A DNA stretch of 64,000 nucleotides from M3007 sp041392625 (GTDB taxonomy: Bacteria > Bacteroidota > Bacteroidia > Chitinophagales > Saprospiraceae), in NCBI GenBank assembly GCA_041392625.1, contig JAWKLR010000014.1, positions 1 through 64,000 of the forward strand, in the 5' to 3' direction. Below, in pieces: positions 60,166 through 64,000 of this stretch. The translations under genes were made by a program, and so were the position numbers. The notes below the pieces were generated by a model. It did not search any database. It was given only the letters and a program-made list of their open reading frames with translations, and had not been told where the DNA came from. The number at the start of each line of letters is the position of its first letter. The first letter of the stretch is position 1.

Positions 60166-61755
60166 TTAGGATGCATTCATCGCAGCCTTGTCCCGGCGTT
60201 GCTGTGCTTTATATACCATAAAGGCAATGGCTCCGAATATTACAACAAGTAACATTCTGGATCCGTTCACATAATTCAATTGTGTTTGCAAACCAGAGAG
60301 CACTTCAGGGTCTGTAGCTGCAGCAATTTGTGCGTGAATATCCTTATTTGAAATTTTATCCAGAATACCACCTTCACTCAGAAGGCTTCCAAGAAATACC
60401 ACAATAAGGATAACCGGCGCTACAAACTTGATCAGGTACTTGAATATTCCAGGAACCGTTATGTCGGCATTCCGATTGATTTCTTCCCAGCCTTTATCCA
60501 TACCAAATACCCAGGCAAACAGGATAATCTCCATCATCGCAAAGATGACCAGGGAAACCTCTCCGGCCCAGTAATCGTATTCATCAAAAACTCCGTAATT
60601 AAAGAAAATTACGGTTGGTGCACCAAGGATCAGTACCAAAGCGCCAAATGTCCATGCCGAACGTCCACGGCCCCAGTTAAACTCATCCCGCAGGAAGCCC
60701 ATAACCGGCGTACCCATAGCGAGAGAAGAGGTGATCCCGGCAAAAAACAACAAGCCAAACCAAGCCATACCAGCCACTGCAGCCAACAACGGCCCCCATT
60801 GCTGGAACAAATAGGGAAGGGTCCGGAAACAGAGCCCCAAGCCGCCTGTTTGGGTTAATTCAATGACTTTTTCGATACCAAGGTATCCAACTGAAATTGG
60901 AATCAAAATGGCTGCACCCAATACGACCTCTACAAATTCATTCATCCAACCGGCGCTCATGGCATTTAATGCCACATCATCGCGGGAGCGGAGGTAGGAG
61001 GCATAACACTGTATGCTACCCATACCAACCGATAAGGTAAAGAACACCTGCCCGGCTGCTGCCAGCCAGACATTAAAGTCCCAAATAGTTGAAAAATCAG
61101 GCTGCCACAGGAAGTTCAAACCAACGGTACCATCATTGATAGCGCCAGCCTCGCCGGCGCTAAGGGTGATGCCGCGAATTGCCAGGAACAAACCAAAAAA
61201 GATAAGCAAAGGCATACCAATTTTAGCAGCAATCTCCACCCCGCCACTCAGGCCACGGGAGAGAATCCAGGTATTCAAGAGCAAACAAATGATCCAGAAA
61301 ATAATGGGTTCTGGATCACCCAGCCCAACATACGCTCCAAACATATCACTTACCGAAGTGGCTGATTCGCCGGAAAACACACCGGTTACAGACTTCCAAG
61401 CATAGGCAAGTGCCCAACTTTCAATGTAACAATAGTATGCGGCCACTGCAAGGTTGGTAAAAATACCGAATACACCTATGTACTTCCACATGGCTTTTTT
61501 ACCCATGCTATCCATGATAAAAGGCGTCGAGTGGTCGCCTTTCATACCACCGTACCGGCCCATACTCCACTCCACAAATAGTAGCGGGAGTCCCATTAAA
61601 AGGAAACAAACAAGATAGGGGATGATGAAGGTGCCACCGCCATTTTCGATGGCCTTAACTGGAAAACGCAAGAAGTTTCCGAGGCCTACCGCATTGCCTG
61701 CCATGGCTAATACAAGGCCTACCCGGGTTCCCCACGATTCGCTAGATGTTGACAT
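60166..61755 (-). CDS. sodium-dependent neurotransmitter-symporter (NSS/SNF) family transporter
   Basis: 529 residues from ATG 61755 (MSTSSESWGTRVGLVLAM); an earlier Met at 61782 adds nine polar residues. GNAVGLGNFLRFP in TM1 is the NSS substrate and sodium site signature. About 12 TM helices; the last C-terminal helix ends before a basic tail. It imports an amino acid or similar solute with Na+. It has the extra periplasmic loop near 470-500 (LLSEGGILDKISNKD). The small one-helix gene follows, as for MetP-MetS. Confidence 0.88.
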   Translation of the reverse strand: MSTSSESWGTRVGLVLAMAGNAVGLGNFLRFPVKAIENGGGTFIIPYLVCFLLMGLPLLFVEWSMGRYGGMKGDHSTPFIMDSMGKKAMWKYIGVFGIFTNLAVAAYYCYIESWALAYAWKSVTGVFSGESATSVSDMFGAYVGLGDPEPIIFWIICLLLNTWILSRGLSGGVEIAAKIGMPLLIFFGLFLAIRGITLSAGEAGAINDGTVGLNFLWQPDFSTIWDFNVWLAAAGQVFFTLSVGMGSIQCYASYLRSRDDVALNAMSAGWMNEFVEVVLGAAILIPISVGYLGIEKVIELTQTGGLGLCFRTLPYLFQQWGPLLAAVAGMAWFGLLFFAGITSSLAMGTPVMGFLRDEFNWGRGRSAWTFGALVLILGAPTVIFFNYGVFDEYDYWAGEVSLVIFAMMEIILFAWVFGMDKGWEEINRNADITVPGIFKYLIKFVAPVILIVVFLGSLLSEGGILDKISNKDIHAQIAAATDPEVLSGLQTQLNYVNGSRMLLVVIFGAIAFMVYKAQQRRDKAAMNAS

Positions 61756-62014
61756 GATTGGTTCGTTTTCTGTTTTGTACAATAAAATTTACAACCCGAA
61801 AGATAGAACGGTTTTTTTATTCAAGCCATTTCATTCCGATTTTAACTGCAATTTCACAATATTTCCTCAAAAAAAATGCGCCAAACCCAATTCAGTGTTG
61901 AAATATCCGCATTTTCTGAACTGACACGGTCTTGGCTTTGCGAATACCTGTGAATTGAATCTATTCGAATAGTAGGCTCCATTTTCTAATAAATCCTCCA
62001 CATCTTTGCATTCA

Positions 62015-62683
62015 ATGAGTGAAAACAAAACGGTGTTCATAAGCAGGAGCCTCCCGGAAACATCTGATTTCCGTACACGTCTGGAAACCCTGGGCTGGCA
62101 AATTATCGATCAAACCCTGATTGAAATCACTCCCGTAAACTTTGAACTAGACCCTGAGGCCGACTGGATATTTTTTAGCAGCCCAAGTGGTGTTCGAAGT
62201 TTTTTTTCCATCCACAAAAATCCGGGTAAGGTTCGCATGGCTTGTCTTGGACCAGGTACAGCCCGGACGCTGGAATCCTATGGATACACAGCCAGCTTTA
62301 TTGGAGACGGCGAGCCCCAAAACAGTAGTGCAGCCTTTCTGAAAGTTGCTGCAAATCAACGGATATTGTTTCCAAGAGCCAGTCAATCGCTCCAATCCAT
62401 CCAAAAACTACTGGGAACCAGCGTGCACATCCGGGAAGTCATTGCCTATGAAAATGTTCCCAGAAAAAAATTTCAAATACCAGAAGTGGGTATCCTGGTC
62501 TTTACAAGCCCAATGAATGCACGCACCTATTTTGATAAGTACCCTCTGAAAACCGGGCAAGTGGTGGTAGCGATTGGACAACGGACAGCCGACCAATTAA
62601 AAGCGCTTGGCATCCCAACCGTTCACATTGCCACAGACCCCAGCGAAGCCGGATTGGCTGAGGTGGTCGTTTCCCTCCGGTGA
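62015..62683 (+). CDS. hemD: uroporphyrinogen-III synthase
   Basis: 222 residues from ATG 62015. The two-lobed HemD pattern: VFISRSLPETSDFRTRLETL, DWIFFSSPSGVRSFF, MACLGPGTARTLESYGY in lobe one, then LFPRASQSLQSIQKLLG, LVFTSPMNARTYFDKY and VVAIGQRTADQLKALGI. It closes the tetrapyrrole ring in haem synthesis. CATCTTTG just before the start resembles a -7 box. No other hem gene is in the window. Confidence 0.85.
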   Translation: MSENKTVFISRSLPETSDFRTRLETLGWQIIDQTLIEITPVNFELDPEADWIFFSSPSGVRSFFSIHKNPGKVRMACLGPGTARTLESYGYTASFIGDGEPQNSSAAFLKVAANQRILFPRASQSLQSIQKLLGTSVHIREVIAYENVPRKKFQIPEVGILVFTSPMNARTYFDKYPLKTGQVVVAIGQRTADQLKALGIPTVHIATDPSEAGLAEVVVSLR

Positions 62684-62763
62684 AAACAAGTTGTGTTCGG
62701 TTATTTGAATGATCTGATTAATTTTGCTTCCGGCGGGCAGTCCGCTCTTAACACCAAGGATTT

Positions 62764-64000
62764 ATGGCAAAGAAAAAACAAACAGCCCCGAAAAAAAGTA
62801 AAGGGCCACAAGTCAAAAGCCAAAGCACTTCTTCAGCCAGAGAAGGCGGAGCTGCCAATTGGAAAAAACCAGCACTGTATTTACTTTTAATTACGGCGCT
62901 GTGTTACCTCCCCTCTTTGAGTAATGGGCTGGTCAACTGGGATGACGATGTGAACATCATCGACAACCCCAACTTGCAACGGCTCGACAGCGAATCTTTT
63001 GCCAATATCTTTGATTTGGATAAGGGAGCAGTCATCGGTAACTACAACCCCTTGCCCATCCTCACATTTGCCATTGAAAAAGCGATAGCCGGTGACTTTA
63101 ACACCACGCTGATTCACAGCACCAACCTACTGCTACACCTGCTCACGGTATTTTTTGCATTCAGGGTTCTGATGGCCTTGAGCCTGGGGCCCTGGGCCTC
63201 GTTTATTGGCGGACTCTTGTTTGGCATCCACCCCATGCGGGTCGAATCCGTAGCCTGGGCAACAGAACGGAAAGACGTTTTATTTGCAGTATTTTTCTTT
63301 GCTGCCTTGATGTATTACATAAGGTGGGTGCAAGCAGAAGGGAAAACAGGAAGGTCAAAAACCTACGTTACGATCATAGTACTGGCGGTTCTTTCCCTGT
63401 TCTCCAAGGTCCAGGCAGTAACCTTGCCATTGGCTATGCTTACCATCGACTACCTTTTGCGCCGCCCGCTCAACTTTAAATTAATTTGGGAAAAACTGCC
63501 ATTCTGGGGACTTTCGCTTGTTTTCGGTCTGATCAATATTTACACCCTTGGGAAACAAGGCTCAACTACGGATGATGTCACAAACTTCGACATGGTTGAC
63601 CGTTTGTGTATTGGTGCCTACTCGTTCTGTGTATACATCTACAAGTTGTTCATTCCGTACCCCATGTCGCCGCTGTATCCATACCCAAAGCCCTTGCCTA
63701 CCTTGGTTTACCTGGCGCCTATCGGGTTTGCAGCAGCGATTTACCTGGTTTACCGCTGGTGGAAAAACGATCAACGCTGGCTTGTATTCGGAACCTTGTT
63801 CTTTTTCTTCAATGTCATGTTTCTGCTCCAGGTTTTTGGCGCTGGACAGGGTTTCCTGGCCGACCGATTTACCTACGTGCCGTACTTCGGATTTTTTGCC
63901 ATTGCAGCCTGGATGTACGATCGTGCCTCCCAGGACGAGGCTAAGCGAAGCACCCTTCAATTGGTATCAGGAGTCGTCTTTGCCTTGTTTGCCATCATGA
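62764..64000 (+). CDS. TMTC-like membrane protein (probable glycosyltransferase-like, TPR end likely missing), partial
   Basis: 412 codons to the right edge, 3' end missing. A basic Lys/Ser-rich N-tail (KKKQTAPKKSKG) precedes about ten TM helices. LSNGLVNWDDDVNIIDNP is the acidic first periplasmic loop with the Asp-Asp typical of GT-C transferases and TMTC proteins, and LFGIHPMRVESVAWATERKD and LADRFTYVPYFG are conserved TMTC patterns. Bacterial relatives carry TPR repeats at the C-terminus, which would lie outside. Likely uses a lipid-linked sugar at the outer face of the inner membrane; substrate unknown. Confidence 0.82.
   Translation, partial: MAKKKQTAPKKSKGPQVKSQSTSSAREGGAANWKKPALYLLLITALCYLPSLSNGLVNWDDDVNIIDNPNLQRLDSESFANIFDLDKGAVIGNYNPLPILTFAIEKAIAGDFNTTLIHSTNLLLHLLTVFFAFRVLMALSLGPWASFIGGLLFGIHPMRVESVAWATERKDVLFAVFFFAALMYYIRWVQAEGKTGRSKTYVTIIVLAVLSLFSKVQAVTLPLAMLTIDYLLRRPLNFKLIWEKLPFWGLSLVFGLINIYTLGKQGSTTDDVTNFDMVDRLCIGAYSFCVYIYKLFIPYPMSPLYPYPKPLPTLVYLAPIGFAAAIYLVYRWWKNDQRWLVFGTLFFFFNVMFLLQVFGAGQGFLADRFTYVPYFGFFAIAAWMYDRASQDEAKRSTLQLVSGVVFALFAIM

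Overview
The window comes from a member of the Bacteroidota, most likely class Saprospiria (Haliscomenobacter/Lewinella/Phaeodactylibacter-like). The phylum call rests on several T9SS C-terminal sorting domains, a TonB receptor next to a DUF4249 lipoprotein, a hybrid two-component system with propeller, Y_Y_Y and AraC parts, an L28-L33-DUF4295 cluster, an F-ATPase operon (B-E-F-H-A-G) without atpDC, and TAnnTTTG-type -7 boxes in front of several genes. The class call rests on the style of the dockerin-like T9SS proteins and is weaker.

Layout. Positions 1-3664 (minus strand) hold a compact type III-like CRISPR/RAMP operon: a Cas6-like nuclease, a two-TM protein of unknown function, a short Cas10/Cmr2-palm protein with GGDD, and a RAMP (Cas7-like) gene cut by the window edge. 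Upstream (3665-4722) lies about 1 kb of non-coding DNA with a decayed three-repeat CRISPR array and four copies of a 20-bp palindrome. Positions 4723-10658 hold an NAD-linked formate dehydrogenase pair and a fused membrane spermidine-synthase-like protein. At 10.7-14.9 kb are a subtilase remnant, a lone E2-type acyltransferase, a Cys-rich secreted protein and a TonB receptor. From 15.0 to 20.5 kb genes are decaying: a gluconate 2-dehydrogenase subunit 3 protein is intact, but a GMC oxidoreductase, a CoA-transferase, a dockerin-like protein and a thioredoxin-like protein are frameshifted or truncated.

Positions 20.8-26.3 kb (minus) carry atpBEFHAG. At 26.6-31.3 kb are a frameshifted regulatory-domain protein, a T9SS-tail fragment and a BNR-propeller T9SS protein. 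At 31.4-36.1 kb are a lipoprotein, rimM, small and large hypothetical proteins and a bestrophin-type channel. At 36.4-43.9 kb are a 1344-residue hybrid histidine kinase, a two-gene cassette encoding a small all-beta protein and a probable aerolysin/ETX-MTX2-type pore-forming protein, and an MscS channel. At 43.9-48.4 kb are DUF4249/TonB receptor and prmA. At 48.6-56.7 kb are a 1504-residue secreted protein, rlmB, a BtuF-like protein without signal peptide and a T9SS subtilase with Glu at the usual catalytic Asp. At 56.7-57.6 kb are tRNA-Arg, rpmB, rpmG and a DUF4295 gene. The right end holds a frameshifted dockerin-like T9SS gene, an NSS transporter with a small MetS-like subunit, hemD and the start of a TMTC-like membrane protein.

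The main candidates for something undescribed are the minimal type III-like operon with its embedded two-TM protein and adjacent relic array, and the pore-forming cassette. Frameshifts are confined to accessory genes; all core genes and two very long ORFs are open, which favours true gene decay over sequencing error.
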